Assembly (NCBI RefSeq): GCF_040567655.1
Contig: NZ_JBEXAC010000002.1
Span: 1,426,001 to 1,490,000 of the forward strand
Direction: 5' to 3'
Length of the DNA stretch: 64,000 nt
DNA from: Chitinophaga sp. H8
GTDB lineage: Bacteria > Bacteroidota > Bacteroidia > Chitinophagales > Chitinophagaceae
Shown: one piece after another, positions 34,456 through 43,403 of the stretch
How the letters are laid out: the number at the start of each line of letters is the position of its first letter
Position numbering within the stretch: the stretch's first letter is position 1
Notes under the pieces: generated by a model
Database searches by the model: none
What the model saw: only the letters and a program-made list of their open reading frames with translations
What the model was told of the DNA's origin: nothing
Position numbers and translations under genes: made by a program

Positions 34456-35322
34456 GTGGATACGGCTGAAATATTAAAGAAGGTAAGGCAGATCGAGATC
34501 AAGACCAAAGGGCTTACCAATCATATTTTTGCAGGCGAATACCATAGCGCTTTCAAAGGCCGGGGTATGTCGTTCAGTGAGGTAAGGGATTACCAGTTTG
34601 GAGATGATGTAAGGTCTATAGACTGGAATGTAACTGCACGGTTCAATCATCCTTTCATCAAAGTATTTGAAGAAGAGCGGGAGCTAACGGTTATGCTGCT
34701 GGTAGACGTGAGTGAAAGTGCTGATTTTGGTACCGTTAAGCAGGATAAGCGGGCATTGATAGCAGAGATTTGTGCTGTGCTGGCCTTTTCGGCTATTAAG
34801 AATAATGATAAGGTGGGAGTGATATTTTTCAGTGATGGCATGGAAAAGTATATTCCGCCTAAAAAGGGGAAATCACATATTCTTTTCATCATCAGGGAGT
34901 TACTATCGTTTAAACCTAAACGAAAGGGAACGAACCTGTCAGAAACCTTGCGTTTCTTTAACAATGCCACCAAGAAGCGGAGTATTGTTTTTTTATTGAG
35001 TGATTTTTTGTCTGGCAATTACCAGGATGCCTTGAACATTGCCTCCAAGCGGCATGATATGGTAGGCGTGCATGTGTATGATCAGCGGGATAAGGAATTG
35101 CCACCGGTAGGGCTGATTCAGATGTCGGACGCAGAAACCGGAGCATTACAATGGGTAGATACAGCCGACCGCCGTGTACGTGAATATTATACACAACAGT
35201 TTCTGCAACATTCACAGTATTGCCGTAATGCTTTCCTCAAAAGCGGTGCAGAACTGGTTACGGTGCGTACAGATGAGGACTATGTAAAAGCATTGCAGGT
35301 GTTTTTCCTGAACAGAGCATAA
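34456..35322 (+). CDS. DUF58-domain protein of the bat locus
   Basis: 288 aa with GTG as start codon; no ATG lies upstream in frame, and MDTAEILKKVRQIEI is the normal family start. Residues 30-70 carry the DUF58 block AGEYHSAFKGRGMSFSEVRD followed by YQFGDDVRSIDWN. From about 80 a VWA-like fold follows with LLVDVSESADFG, a MIDAS-like DxSxS in which the last loop residues vary, and IVFLLSDFLSG near 175. The protein is cytoplasmic, with no membrane helix. It is a likely client or partner of the MoxR ATPase upstream. The BatD-like gene follows after 24 bases. Confidence 0.93.
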   Translation: MDTAEILKKVRQIEIKTKGLTNHIFAGEYHSAFKGRGMSFSEVRDYQFGDDVRSIDWNVTARFNHPFIKVFEEERELTVMLLVDVSESADFGTVKQDKRALIAEICAVLAFSAIKNNDKVGVIFFSDGMEKYIPPKKGKSHILFIIRELLSFKPKRKGTNLSETLRFFNNATKKRSIVFLLSDFLSGNYQDALNIASKRHDMVGVHVYDQRDKELPPVGLIQMSDAETGALQWVDTADRRVREYYTQQFLQHSQYCRNAFLKSGAELVTVRTDEDYVKALQVFFLNRA

Positions 35323-35346
35323 GTATTAAAGGGGAGCTAATTTATC

Positions 35347-36345
35347 ATGCGTAATCAAGTCAAAGTAATAAATCGTATTTTCTTATTTATGTTGCTGGGA
35401 TATCTATTATGTCCTGGCAAGACCTTTGCGCAGCATTATTTGGATATTCAGGCACGTGCTGATACCGATAAAATCCGGATTGGAGAGCATGTAAAGCTGG
35501 AACTTTCTGCCCGTGTACAGTTGGAGGGTTTAAAAGGAGCCAGTTTTAAAGTGTTTTTCCCCAGTCTGCCAGATTCTTTCAGTCATTTTGAAGTCGTAAA
35601 CCGTTCAGAACTGGATACAGCGACTGCCCCCGGAGAGAAATTTTTTAAGCAAACTGTTACAGTAACCAGCTTTGATTCCGGCCGTTGGGAAATACCCGCA
35701 CTCAAATTTGAAGTATTCTCTGTTACAGATGGCTCGTATGATTCTGTATTTACGCAACCGGTTTTCATCGATGTAAATACTGTAGCCGTAGATACTACCA
35801 AGGCGTTTAAACCGATCAAAGCAGTAAAGGGAGTAGCCTGGAATCTGCTGGATTATTGGCTGTACCTGGTGATTGGCGCAGTAGCTGTATTACTGATTAT
35901 TGGATTGATCTGGTACTTCCGGAAGAAACCGGTAAAAGCACCAGTGGTAACCGGACCGGTGGAATCGCCTTACGATATGGCGATGCGGCAATTGCAGGAG
36001 CTGAAGGGAGAAAAACTCTGGGAACAGGGAGATATCAAACAATATTATACCCGCCTCACTGATATTTTACGTAATTATTTCGAGCATCAGTTTGGGATAG
36101 CAGCCCTGGAGCAAACCAGTGCGGAACTGTTACAGAATATTAAGCCGGTGACTATTCTGAACCAACAACGGGACAAGCTGCAAACGATATTGATCATTGC
36201 TGATCTGGCGAAGTTTGCTAAAATGCAGCCCACGCCACAGGAGCATGAAGATTGTCTTACCAAGGCAACAGAAATTGTGACCTGGACCAAACCGGCAGTA
36301 GTGAGAGAAGCACAGCCAGGTGAGGCGCCTAAGCAGCAACCTTAG
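35347..36345 (+). CDS. BatD-like membrane protein
   Basis: 332 aa. A signal peptide ends near residue 29 (PGKTFAQ). A periplasmic beta-rich region (30-165) resembles the repeat domains of BatD: DKIRIGEHVKLELSARVQ and SGRWEIPALKFEVFS. A transmembrane helix lies at about 171-190 with a basic stop-transfer segment after it. A cytoplasmic helical tail (200-332) carries YYTRLTDILRNYFEHQFGI, similar to the DUF4381-type tail. It links the cell envelope to the cytoplasmic VWA/MoxR partners by inference. AGGGGAG lies 11 bases upstream of the start. The next gene is batA-like. Confidence 0.8.
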   Translation: MRNQVKVINRIFLFMLLGYLLCPGKTFAQHYLDIQARADTDKIRIGEHVKLELSARVQLEGLKGASFKVFFPSLPDSFSHFEVVNRSELDTATAPGEKFFKQTVTVTSFDSGRWEIPALKFEVFSVTDGSYDSVFTQPVFIDVNTVAVDTTKAFKPIKAVKGVAWNLLDYWLYLVIGAVAVLLIIGLIWYFRKKPVKAPVVTGPVESPYDMAMRQLQELKGEKLWEQGDIKQYYTRLTDILRNYFEHQFGIAALEQTSAELLQNIKPVTILNQQRDKLQTILIIADLAKFAKMQPTPQEHEDCLTKATEIVTWTKPAVVREAQPGEAPKQQP

Positions 36346-36455
36346 TATGCAGGTGGTTTGCAGCAGCAGGCATTTGTTCACTGGTAATTATCCCAATGCA
36401 GTAAGTGAGGAGTAAAGCGTTGGCCATTTGTAAATGAAAATTCGTAATTGATCTG

Positions 36456-37466
36456 ATGAATTTTGAGATCTGGAAAAATATAGAATTTGCTTATCCCGGT
36501 TTTTTCTGGCTGTTATTGCTGGTACCGGTGATGATATACTGGTATTTTTCGCGTCAGCGCAAGCAGCGTGGGTTTATGCAGGTATCTTCCCTGGCAGGAT
36601 TAAAAGGATTGCCGGTATCCTGGAAGGTGCGGTTCCGTCCCTTATTGCTGGCATTGCGGATGCTGGCATTTATTGCATTGGTAGTAGCATTGGCAAGACC
36701 TCAAACGTCTAATACTTCTGAAAATATAGATAGTGAAGGGATTGATATCGTATTGAGCATAGATATCTCAGGAAGTATGCTGGCAGAAGACCTGCGACCC
36801 AACAGGATGGAAGCTGCCAAAAAGGTAGCGATGGACTTTGTGGACAAGCGTATCAGTGACCGTATGGGGTTGGTGATCTTTTCCGGTGAAAGTTTTACCC
36901 AATGCCCCATTACAACAGATCATGCGGTACTCAAGAACCAGATCATGCAGATAAAAAGCGGCATGCTGCAGGATGGAACGGCTATTGGTATGGGACTGGC
37001 TACTTCAGTAGACCGTTTACGTAACAGCCAGGCAAAAAGCAAAGTGATTATCCTGCTTACTGACGGGGTGAATAACACTGGGTTGGTAGATCCCCTCACA
37101 GCCCTTGAAATAGCAAAAGCCTTCAAAATAAGAGTATATACAATTGGCGTAGGTACCTATGGGAAAGCCCCTTTTCCGATGACTATGCCTGATGGTAGCG
37201 TACAGATGCAGATGCAGGATGTACAGATAGATGAGCCCCTGATGAAGAAGATCTCGCATGAAACCGGCGGCAAGTATTTCCGTGCTACCAATACCAATGA
37301 CCTGCAGAACATTTACCAGGAGATTGATAAGCTGGAAAAAACCAAGGTAGAGATTACCTCTTACAAGCGTTTTACGGAGCATTTTTTCCTGCTGGCGATG
37401 ATAGCCCTCACCTGCCTGTTGCTGGAAATGGTATTGCGCTATACTTTGTTCAGAAGTTTACCTTAA
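36456..37466 (+). CDS. BatA-like membrane protein with von Willebrand factor A domain
   Basis: 336 aa. Two N-terminal membrane helices (about 14-31 and 62-80) are followed by a VWA domain (about 95-280) and a C-terminal helix (about 311-331). The metal-ion-dependent adhesion site is complete: DISGS at 103-107, Thr175 in QDGTAIG, and Asp203 in LLTDGVNNTG. The segment EDLRPNRMEAAKKVA is typical of BatA/BatB. In Bacteroides fragilis the bat genes affect aerobic survival. Here the usual next genes batB, batC and batE are missing: rsgA follows instead. A role together with MoxR in assembling or folding envelope proteins is inferred. Confidence 0.92.
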   Translation: MNFEIWKNIEFAYPGFFWLLLLVPVMIYWYFSRQRKQRGFMQVSSLAGLKGLPVSWKVRFRPLLLALRMLAFIALVVALARPQTSNTSENIDSEGIDIVLSIDISGSMLAEDLRPNRMEAAKKVAMDFVDKRISDRMGLVIFSGESFTQCPITTDHAVLKNQIMQIKSGMLQDGTAIGMGLATSVDRLRNSQAKSKVIILLTDGVNNTGLVDPLTALEIAKAFKIRVYTIGVGTYGKAPFPMTMPDGSVQMQMQDVQIDEPLMKKISHETGGKYFRATNTNDLQNIYQEIDKLEKTKVEITSYKRFTEHFFLLAMIALTCLLLEMVLRYTLFRSLP

Positions 37467-37505
37467 TACAGATTACAAACCTCACACGGGGTCGCTACCA
37501 TAAAA

Positions 37506-37530
37506 TGCCCTAACTTTACGGGCACTTTTA
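37506..37530 (+). terminator. Small hairpin between batA and rsgA
   Basis: TGCCC (37506-37510) pairs with GGGCA (37520-37524), then CTTTTA. The loop contains TAACTTTA, one mismatch from a TAnnTTTG box for rsgA, so the site may be a promoter instead. Confidence 0.4.
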
Positions 37531-37543
37531 TAATATTGATCTA

Positions 37544-38473
37544 TTGCAAGCAACGGTTTACAAGTCTACAGGTAGTTGGTACGTGGTAAAAAGCACCACG
37601 GGGGAGTTTTTCAAAGCCCGTATGAAAGGGATTTTCAAAAAAGACGGGGATATTACCTCCACGAACCCTATTGCGGTGGGAGATACCGTAGCAATTGTAC
37701 CGGAAGAGGGTGGAGATCATACAGCGATGATCACTGAAATAGCCGACCGGCATAATTATATTGTAAGAAGTTCTCCTCACCGTAAGCATCAGAAACATAT
37801 CGTTGCAGCCAATATGGATCAGGCATTGCTGATCTGTACGCTCAAAGAGCCACGTACTTCTCAGGGATTCATAGACCGGTTTCTGGTCACGGCAGCAGCC
37901 TATCATATACCGGTAATCCTGGCCTTTAATAAGATGGACCTGTATAAGGAGAAGCAGGTAGAACAGTTTGCGGAATATGAGCAGCTCTATACTGAAATTG
38001 GCTATCAGGTGATACTTACCTCTGCCACCACGGGGTATGGTGTTCCGGAGCTGGGTACGCTGCTACATAATAAAACCACATTGATGTCCGGTCATTCCGG
38101 GGTGGGCAAATCTTCACTGATCAATGCCCTGTTGCCGGATCAGCAACTGAGAACCAAGGCAGTCAGTGGTTGGAGCGGTAAAGGGCTGCATACCACTACT
38201 TTTGCAGAAATGTTTGACCTGAAAGAAGGAGGACGAATTATTGATACCCCCGGGCTAAGAGAATTCGGTATTGTAGACATTCCCAAAGCAGAATTATCTC
38301 ATTATTTCCTGGAAATGCAGCCTTATATCAGCGAGTGCCAGTTTAACAACTGTTTGCATATTAACGAGCCGGGATGTGCGGTGAAAGAGGCCGTAAACGA
38401 AGGCAAGATCAATGTAGAGCGCTATGTTAGCTATGCCACTATTCTGGAAACCATTACAGAAGAAGAGTATTAG
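37544..38473 (+). CDS. rsgA: Ribosome small-subunit-dependent GTPase A
   Basis: 309 aa. The start is TTG 37544 (MQATVYKSTGSWYVV); no ATG upstream is in frame and the first inner ATG would remove most of the OB fold. Order: OB fold (1-75), circularly permuted GTPase with G4 NKMD (129-132), G1 GHSGVGKSS (183-191) and G3 DTPG (234-237), then a zinc finger with Cys265, Cys270, His272 and Cys278 (CQFNNC, LH, GC). RsgA checks and releases late factors during 30S subunit maturation. It lies 77 bases after batA on the same strand but is probably a separate unit. Confidence 0.97.
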   Translation: MQATVYKSTGSWYVVKSTTGEFFKARMKGIFKKDGDITSTNPIAVGDTVAIVPEEGGDHTAMITEIADRHNYIVRSSPHRKHQKHIVAANMDQALLICTLKEPRTSQGFIDRFLVTAAAYHIPVILAFNKMDLYKEKQVEQFAEYEQLYTEIGYQVILTSATTGYGVPELGTLLHNKTTLMSGHSGVGKSSLINALLPDQQLRTKAVSGWSGKGLHTTTFAEMFDLKEGGRIIDTPGLREFGIVDIPKAELSHYFLEMQPYISECQFNNCLHINEPGCAVKEAVNEGKINVERYVSYATILETITEEEY

Positions 38474-38490
38474 GAGGATAGCCTGACCTC

Positions 38491-38646
38491 TTACCCTCTC
38501 CGGCCCTTTTTGGGTTTATTCATCTCATCCAGTACCTTTTCAGCACCCCAGTTGGGTTTAGGTTGGGGGCAACCGGTTTTTTGTGTACGGCAACTTCCCA
38601 GAGTTATTATCATTATTGCCAGTAATAGAAGAAAGGATCGTTTCAT
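38491..38646 (-). CDS. Micro-lipoprotein, 51 aa
   Basis: ATG at 38646 opens MKRSFLLLLAIMIITLGSC with lipidation at Cys19. The frame is open further upstream but that part overlaps the next small gene. The mature part is only 33 residues: it starts CRTQKTGCPQ and ends in a basic KPKKGRRG tail. The pattern C-x2-QK-x-GCP directly at the anchor is shared with the neighbouring micro-lipoprotein. No family name is known to me. It starts 7 bases after the stop of the neighbour, so the two are almost surely co-transcribed. Confidence 0.7.
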   Translation of the reverse strand: MKRSFLLLLAIMIITLGSCRTQKTGCPQPKPNWGAEKVLDEMNKPKKGRRG

Positions 38647-38653
38647 AAGCGGA

Positions 38654-38806
38654 TCAGAATAGGCGCTGCATTTGTTTGCCAGCTTTGCTGTTTTGTTTTT
38701 TATTGTCTTTGCTGTAGTAGTTGCTGCCCGGGCAACCATATTTCTGGGAAGAACAACTGGTAATAAGTATACCAGTCAGCATGAGTAATGCCAATAGTTT
38801 TTTCAT
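38654..38806 (-). CDS. Micro-lipoprotein, 50 aa
   Basis: Too short for most gene finders. ATG at 38806 (complement of 38804-38806) gives MKKLLALLMLTGILITSC with Cys18 as lipid anchor. The mature part of 33 residues starts CSSQKYGCPG and continues SNYYSKDNKKQN to QMQRLF with the stop at 38654-38656. A CCTCC-containing stretch that reads as AGG on the plus strand lies upstream; no good ribosome-binding site was seen on the minus strand. Same length, same C-x2-QK-x-GCP start and tandem position as the gene at 38491 indicate paralogues. The function is unknown; an outer- or inner-membrane-anchored peptide is all that can be said. Confidence 0.72.
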   Translation of the reverse strand: MKKLLALLMLTGILITSCSSQKYGCPGSNYYSKDNKKQNSKAGKQMQRLF

Positions 38807-38869
38807 AGGGAGGTATTTCTACCTGCAATATAATTATTTTTTATAAAGTGTGTAATGCCTTTTGGCGGA

Positions 38870-39394
38870 TTATTTTTCTTCTTCCTTAAACCAGCTGGCG
38901 TACATGATGTAGTTATCCGCAATACGGTTGATTTCTCCTCTGATGAGGTCCATATTAATGTCTTTGATCTTTTTGGCAGGTACACCGGCATATACGGTAC
39001 CTTTTTCTATATGGGTACCTTCCAGCACCACAGCACCCGCTGCAATAATGGTATTTGCGCCTACATGGGCATTATCCATGATAATAGCCCCCATGCCTAC
39101 CAGTACATCGTCTTCGATTGTACAGCCATGTATAATAGCATTATGGCCTACTGATACATTATTGCCAATGACGGTTTTGGTTTTTTCGTAGGTACAATGG
39201 ATCACAACGCCATCCTGGATATTCACTTTATTGCCCATACGGATACTGTTGACATCGCCCCGTACTACGGCATTAAACCATATGCTGCATTCGTTGCCCA
39301 TTACCACATCGCCTACAATAGTAGCGTTGGGGGCCACAAAACAGTTTTCTCCCATTTTGGGATACACTCCTTTTACAGGTAAGATTACAGGCAT
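38870..39394 (-). CDS. Gamma-class carbonic anhydrase-like protein
   Basis: 174 aa. It is a left-handed beta-helix of hexapeptide repeats (GENCFVAPNATIVGDVVMGN and on), followed by a C-terminal helix ending KEEEK. The three zinc-binding histidines of gamma carbonic anhydrases are in place: His66 in VIHCT, His84 in VGHNA and His89 in IIHGC. Arg45 and Asp47 in VVRGDVNSIRMG also fit. Members of the YrdA/PaaY branch hydrate CO2 or act on thioesters, and many have unproven activity. It is divergent from the aminotransferase gene at 39567. Confidence 0.9.
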   Translation of the reverse strand: MPVILPVKGVYPKMGENCFVAPNATIVGDVVMGNECSIWFNAVVRGDVNSIRMGNKVNIQDGVVIHCTYEKTKTVIGNNVSVGHNAIIHGCTIEDDVLVGMGAIIMDNAHVGANTIIAAGAVVLEGTHIEKGTVYAGVPAKKIKDINMDLIRGEINRIADNYIMYASWFKEEEK

Positions 39395-39566
39395 GATGTG
39401 TAGTTTTTAAGCTGAAAGTGATAATGCTCCTGCATAAAAGCAATGGCCGGAAGTGGGAGGCTTTTGCTTTATATGTTTCCGCAAATATAGCATATGTGGC
39501 ATTAAGCAAAAAGCATTCCCTGCATTTCTCCTACCTTCGCATCATAAATTAAGCGCAGCAAGTGAT

Positions 39567-40751
39567 ATGAATAACAGGCAACTTTTTCTGCGGCACGTAG
39601 CGCAGACTTCTGATGCCCCTCTGGCATTGGAAATAGTGAAAGCGGCAGGCATGTATATGTGGGATGTGAATGGCAAGCAATACCTGGATCTGATAGCCGG
39701 TATTAGTGTATGCAATGTAGGGCATTGTCATCCGGCTGTTGTAAAAGCAGTACAGGAACAGGCGCAGCAGTATATGCATCTGCTGGTATATGGAGAAATG
39801 GTACAATCGCCTCAGGTGGCTTTTGCCAGTTTGCTTACGGCTCACCTGCCCTCCTCCTTGGATAGTGTGTATTTTACGAACTCAGGAACAGAAGCAGTAG
39901 AAGGTGCTATGAAGCTGGCCAAGAGATACACCGGCAGAACAGAGATCATTGCATTTGAACGTAGTTATCATGGCTCTACACAGGGGTCTTTAAGTATCCT
40001 GGGAGATGAACACTGGCGCAATGCCTACCGCCCGTTACTCCCGGATGTGCAGCATGTGATATACAATGCATGGGAAACGCTGGATCGTATTACCACACGT
40101 ACCGCCTGTGTAATAGCTGAAAGTGTGCAGGCAGAAGGGGGGGTAATAGTGCCACAACGGGACTGGATACACGCACTCCGGGAGAAATGTACTGCCACCG
40201 GTACATTATTGATACTGGATGAAATACAATGTGGGCTGGGTCGCAATGGTTCACTATGGGCATTTGAGCAGCTGGGAGTGGTACCTGATATTTTACTATT
40301 AGGCAAAGCATTAGGAGGTGGTATGCCACTGGGGGCTTTTATTGCATCACGTGAAATCATGTGGAGCCTTACAAATAATCCTGTATTGGGACATATTACC
40401 ACATTTGGCGGACATCCGGTTAACTGTGCTGCGGGACTGGCCGGCATGCAGGCATTGCTGGATGAGCAGCTGGTAGCCGGGGTTAAAGAAAAGGAGCAGC
40501 TATTTTTGCAACATCTGCAGCATCCGGCCATCCGGGCAGTACGCTCTCTGGGGTTGATGATAGCAGTGGAGATGGAAAGCTTTGCAGTAAATAAAAAGGT
40601 AATTGATTATTGTATAGAGAAAGGCATCTTAACCGACTGGTTCCTGTTTGCGCCGGAATGTATGCGTATAGCGCCACCATTGACGATCACACCGGAAGAG
40701 ATACGCACTGCATGCCGTACCATCTGTGAAGCACTTGATAATGTATCATAA
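39567..40751 (+). CDS. Class III PLP-dependent aminotransferase (ornithine/acetylornithine type)
   Basis: 394 aa from ATG 39567; the frame is open from 39453, but the first 38 residues are unlike the family and overlap the promoter region. The fold type I aminotransferase marks are all present: DLIAGISVCNVGHCHPAVV near 41, TNSGTEAVEGAMKLAKR near 104-120, LILDEIQCGLGR (Asp218) and the PLP lysine Lys247 in LLGKALGGGMPLGAF. The class includes ornithine, acetylornithine, GABA and beta-alanine aminotransferases, and the sequence alone does not decide the substrate. No arg genes are nearby. TACCTTCG (39532-39539), near the -7 consensus, lies 27 bases upstream. Confidence 0.92.
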   Translation: MNNRQLFLRHVAQTSDAPLALEIVKAAGMYMWDVNGKQYLDLIAGISVCNVGHCHPAVVKAVQEQAQQYMHLLVYGEMVQSPQVAFASLLTAHLPSSLDSVYFTNSGTEAVEGAMKLAKRYTGRTEIIAFERSYHGSTQGSLSILGDEHWRNAYRPLLPDVQHVIYNAWETLDRITTRTACVIAESVQAEGGVIVPQRDWIHALREKCTATGTLLILDEIQCGLGRNGSLWAFEQLGVVPDILLLGKALGGGMPLGAFIASREIMWSLTNNPVLGHITTFGGHPVNCAAGLAGMQALLDEQLVAGVKEKEQLFLQHLQHPAIRAVRSLGLMIAVEMESFAVNKKVIDYCIEKGILTDWFLFAPECMRIAPPLTITPEEIRTACRTICEALDNVS

Positions 40752-40772
40752 GCATATTGTGAAGGATATTGT

Positions 40773-40808
40773 CTGAAAAGAGAAACGCCGTACAGTTTTT
40801 CTTTTCAG
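40773..40808. terminator. Bidirectional terminator between convergent genes
   Basis: CTGAAAAGAGAAAC (40773-40786) pairs with GTTTTTCTTTTCAG (40795-40808) with one G-T wobble around an 8-base loop. It sits between the aminotransferase stop and the DUF5686 stop. It lacks a long T tract outside the stem. Confidence 0.65.
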
Positions 40809-40824
40809 GCATTACAGCAGCTGA

Positions 40825-43332
40825 TCAGAATTGCAGCCTGAAGCTGCCGAATACCCCAAATCTTCGCTTGTAAGAGTCATTAGGGATGGTCCCTGGTGCT
40901 ACCCGCCAAACAAAGTCTACCCGTAAAAACCGGAAGATGTTTTCTATTCCCGTACCCACTTCGAGGTAAGGGCTGCCATGCAGTGTACGGAAAGGATAGC
41001 CGGCTACAAAGTTTAATTGTTTGTTTTCTTCAGATAAGGCACCGATGATTCCTTTGGCTGTCCAGAATTGCCGCAGCTTCAGTTTTTTAATGAGTGGGAT
41101 ATATCCAAAAATACCATTGCCTATGGTATGCTCTATATTAAATCCTGCGTATTGATCACTGATAAACTCGAAACGGTTCATCATGTTAAAGGCATATTTG
41201 TTGTAGTAGTAAATCTCATTACCTGGGTGTACTTCCAGCATGGTGTAGGGTAAAGTGCCGAAGATCTTTCCGGCAAATAGATTATAATATAAAGTACCAA
41301 ACGGGGGGAGCTTGACGTAGTCTGAAATGCTCATGACCATTTTCTGATACCGGTTGCCACTATTCATGACACCAGGTATACCAAAAGCATATCTTAGTTC
41401 AGTAATAGGATACTTACTTCCCAGACTTACCCGGTAATAATTTCCTTCGAGGAATTTTTCCTGGAATGCATAACGGATTTTTAGTTCCATTTCTGTGTTT
41501 ACCATAGGATCATTTCCTGCTGCTGTTTTGGGAAAATGCAGATTGGTAGGAAGCGGTTCAAATGGGTGGAAGTTTTTATGAGCGAGGGATAGTTGGTAAG
41601 AAAAGCCACTGTAGTATTCTTTAAAAAACTCTATCCGCTTTTCTTCTACCATCAGGAATTTTTGTGGTATGCCAGATTTGCGGATCGCGAGTGTGAAAAT
41701 GTTGTCAGATCCCACTTCATCATAATATTTGGTACCATTATCCAGGTCTTTCGTATAGGCACCATAGAGGTAGGTACGCGGGTGTCTTTTCAACAACCAC
41801 AACGCTGATATCTTTCCTTTGTATACATGATCATCAAAGCCATAGGCCAGGTATCCGTAGAGGTATATGTTTTTATTAAACTGTGGCGTAGTACCCAGAT
41901 CCATGCGGAGGCGAAATCCTTCCAGTTTGTTTTTACTAAAGAGATAATAGTATGGTCCGAGTTCGATAGGGCCAAGCGGCTTGTACCCGGTAGCCAGGAA
42001 CCGGATTGTATTGGAGTATCTTTGAAAGAGTGGCATTTTCTGCAAGGAGTCTACCATTTGATAGATACCTACTTCATTTTTGCTTAAACTGTCGTGCCGG
42101 TTCTTAGCCCAGAAAGTATCCTGTTTATTGGCTGCATTTTCCAGTACGGTTACATTTTGCTGAAAGTTCTTATTAGTGAAGATATTGGTAGCCGCTGTAT
42201 CGTTGGTAACAATGCTTTCATAAGTAGTGGTTTTCCGGCCAATGAACTCAATGGTTTTGCCGGGCCTGGGCGCTGGTGCCCAGAAGTCGGCAATGAATTT
42301 ATCTTTTGCCAGGAACCAGGAGCTGTCGGCCAGTTGTTTAAACTCCTGTACCAGGCTTATTTTTCTGATGAAATTTATATTGGCATCATTAGGTACGGAC
42401 AAGGTAGTTTTTTGTATGGCATAGGTGGAATCCTGCACCCAGAGGTCGCCAATAAAAGTATTCTCTCCTTTACGTTTAGGAGCAAAGTTTAGTTTAATAA
42501 ACCGTTGGCCGCTTACATACTGGGTATCTGCGATTTTGTAATCATAATAGAATGCACCATTGTTGTTAACAGGACTTACAAACTGCTTGTCAAACACTGG
42601 CATGAAATTATCATACACATTGAGGTTCTGATACATGCCACCAAGAAACTTAACCACACTTTGGTTGTCGATTCCTGAAGTACGGCTGGCTTTGATCACT
42701 TCCTTTACTTTTTTAGGACTTCGCTGGTAATAATAATCAGAGAGTGATTCTGTCAAGAATACCGGCAGGAAAGGTTTGGTTTCTGAGGTACTGTCTACAT
42801 TATCAAAGATAAAGGCAAAGGGTTTGGTAAAGCGGTTTTTACTGATCTTATCCTTGTTGAGGTTCTTCACATCCAGTTCCAGTTTATTGTAGACCTCGTA
42901 TTTGTAATTATCCAGTTTGTTGTAATTATTAAATGGTTTTTGCCGGATAATTTGTTTGAGGAGGATGAGTGCAAAGTTTACATTGGCTTTGATCTCATAG
43001 GTCTTTAAAGAAACATCAGACCGGGTCATTTCAAAATCAATGATTTGTTCGGGAGTGTTTTTATTTACGGGTAATACCAGTGAGTTATAGCCCATTACTC
43101 TTGCCTGGAGAGAATCAGCAGAGATACTGCTTAACTCAAATGTATATTTGCCTGCTTCATTACTGACAATGCCTGTATTGGTGCCAACAAACCGGATAGT
43201 AGCAAAGGGGATGACCTCCTGGGAATGCGCATCTCTTACCACACCACTCACCTTGAATTGCTGGGCATGCAGATTTGAGCAACATAGGGTTATGCAAAAA
43301 AATAAGGCCAATATCCTTTTCCAGTCAATCAT
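40825..43332 (-). CDS. DUF5686 outer-membrane protein with carboxypeptidase-like regulatory domain
   Basis: 835 aa from the ATG at 43332; the 21 residues read from 43395 are not signal-like. The signal peptide ends near LHAQ (24). A carboxypeptidase-D-like domain follows (about 26-110: VSGVVRDAHSQEVIPFATIRF, GIVSNEAGKYTF), then a middle region with AFIFDNVDS and GGMYQNLNVYDNFMPV, and a large C-terminal beta barrel ending in FGVFGSFRLQF with a final aromatic residue. DUF5686 proteins are common in Bacteroidota outer membranes. Some are linked to surface or TonB-type functions, but the role is not established. It is divergent from the 43454 gene. Confidence 0.88.
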   Translation of the reverse strand: MIDWKRILALFFCITLCCSNLHAQQFKVSGVVRDAHSQEVIPFATIRFVGTNTGIVSNEAGKYTFELSSISADSLQARVMGYNSLVLPVNKNTPEQIIDFEMTRSDVSLKTYEIKANVNFALILLKQIIRQKPFNNYNKLDNYKYEVYNKLELDVKNLNKDKISKNRFTKPFAFIFDNVDSTSETKPFLPVFLTESLSDYYYQRSPKKVKEVIKASRTSGIDNQSVVKFLGGMYQNLNVYDNFMPVFDKQFVSPVNNNGAFYYDYKIADTQYVSGQRFIKLNFAPKRKGENTFIGDLWVQDSTYAIQKTTLSVPNDANINFIRKISLVQEFKQLADSSWFLAKDKFIADFWAPAPRPGKTIEFIGRKTTTYESIVTNDTAATNIFTNKNFQQNVTVLENAANKQDTFWAKNRHDSLSKNEVGIYQMVDSLQKMPLFQRYSNTIRFLATGYKPLGPIELGPYYYLFSKNKLEGFRLRMDLGTTPQFNKNIYLYGYLAYGFDDHVYKGKISALWLLKRHPRTYLYGAYTKDLDNGTKYYDEVGSDNIFTLAIRKSGIPQKFLMVEEKRIEFFKEYYSGFSYQLSLAHKNFHPFEPLPTNLHFPKTAAGNDPMVNTEMELKIRYAFQEKFLEGNYYRVSLGSKYPITELRYAFGIPGVMNSGNRYQKMVMSISDYVKLPPFGTLYYNLFAGKIFGTLPYTMLEVHPGNEIYYYNKYAFNMMNRFEFISDQYAGFNIEHTIGNGIFGYIPLIKKLKLRQFWTAKGIIGALSEENKQLNFVAGYPFRTLHGSPYLEVGTGIENIFRFLRVDFVWRVAPGTIPNDSYKRRFGVFGSFRLQF

Positions 43333-43403
43333 AACTAGGAACAATATTATATCTTTTGACGAACAAGAAGCAATGATACCCCCACTTATAGTCAAAAATA
43401 TAT

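Noticed and set aside
40025..40531. 168-codon minus-strand frame opposite the aminotransferase
   Set aside because: It is rich in Ser, Pro and Cys as expected for an antisense frame and lies within a certain gene.
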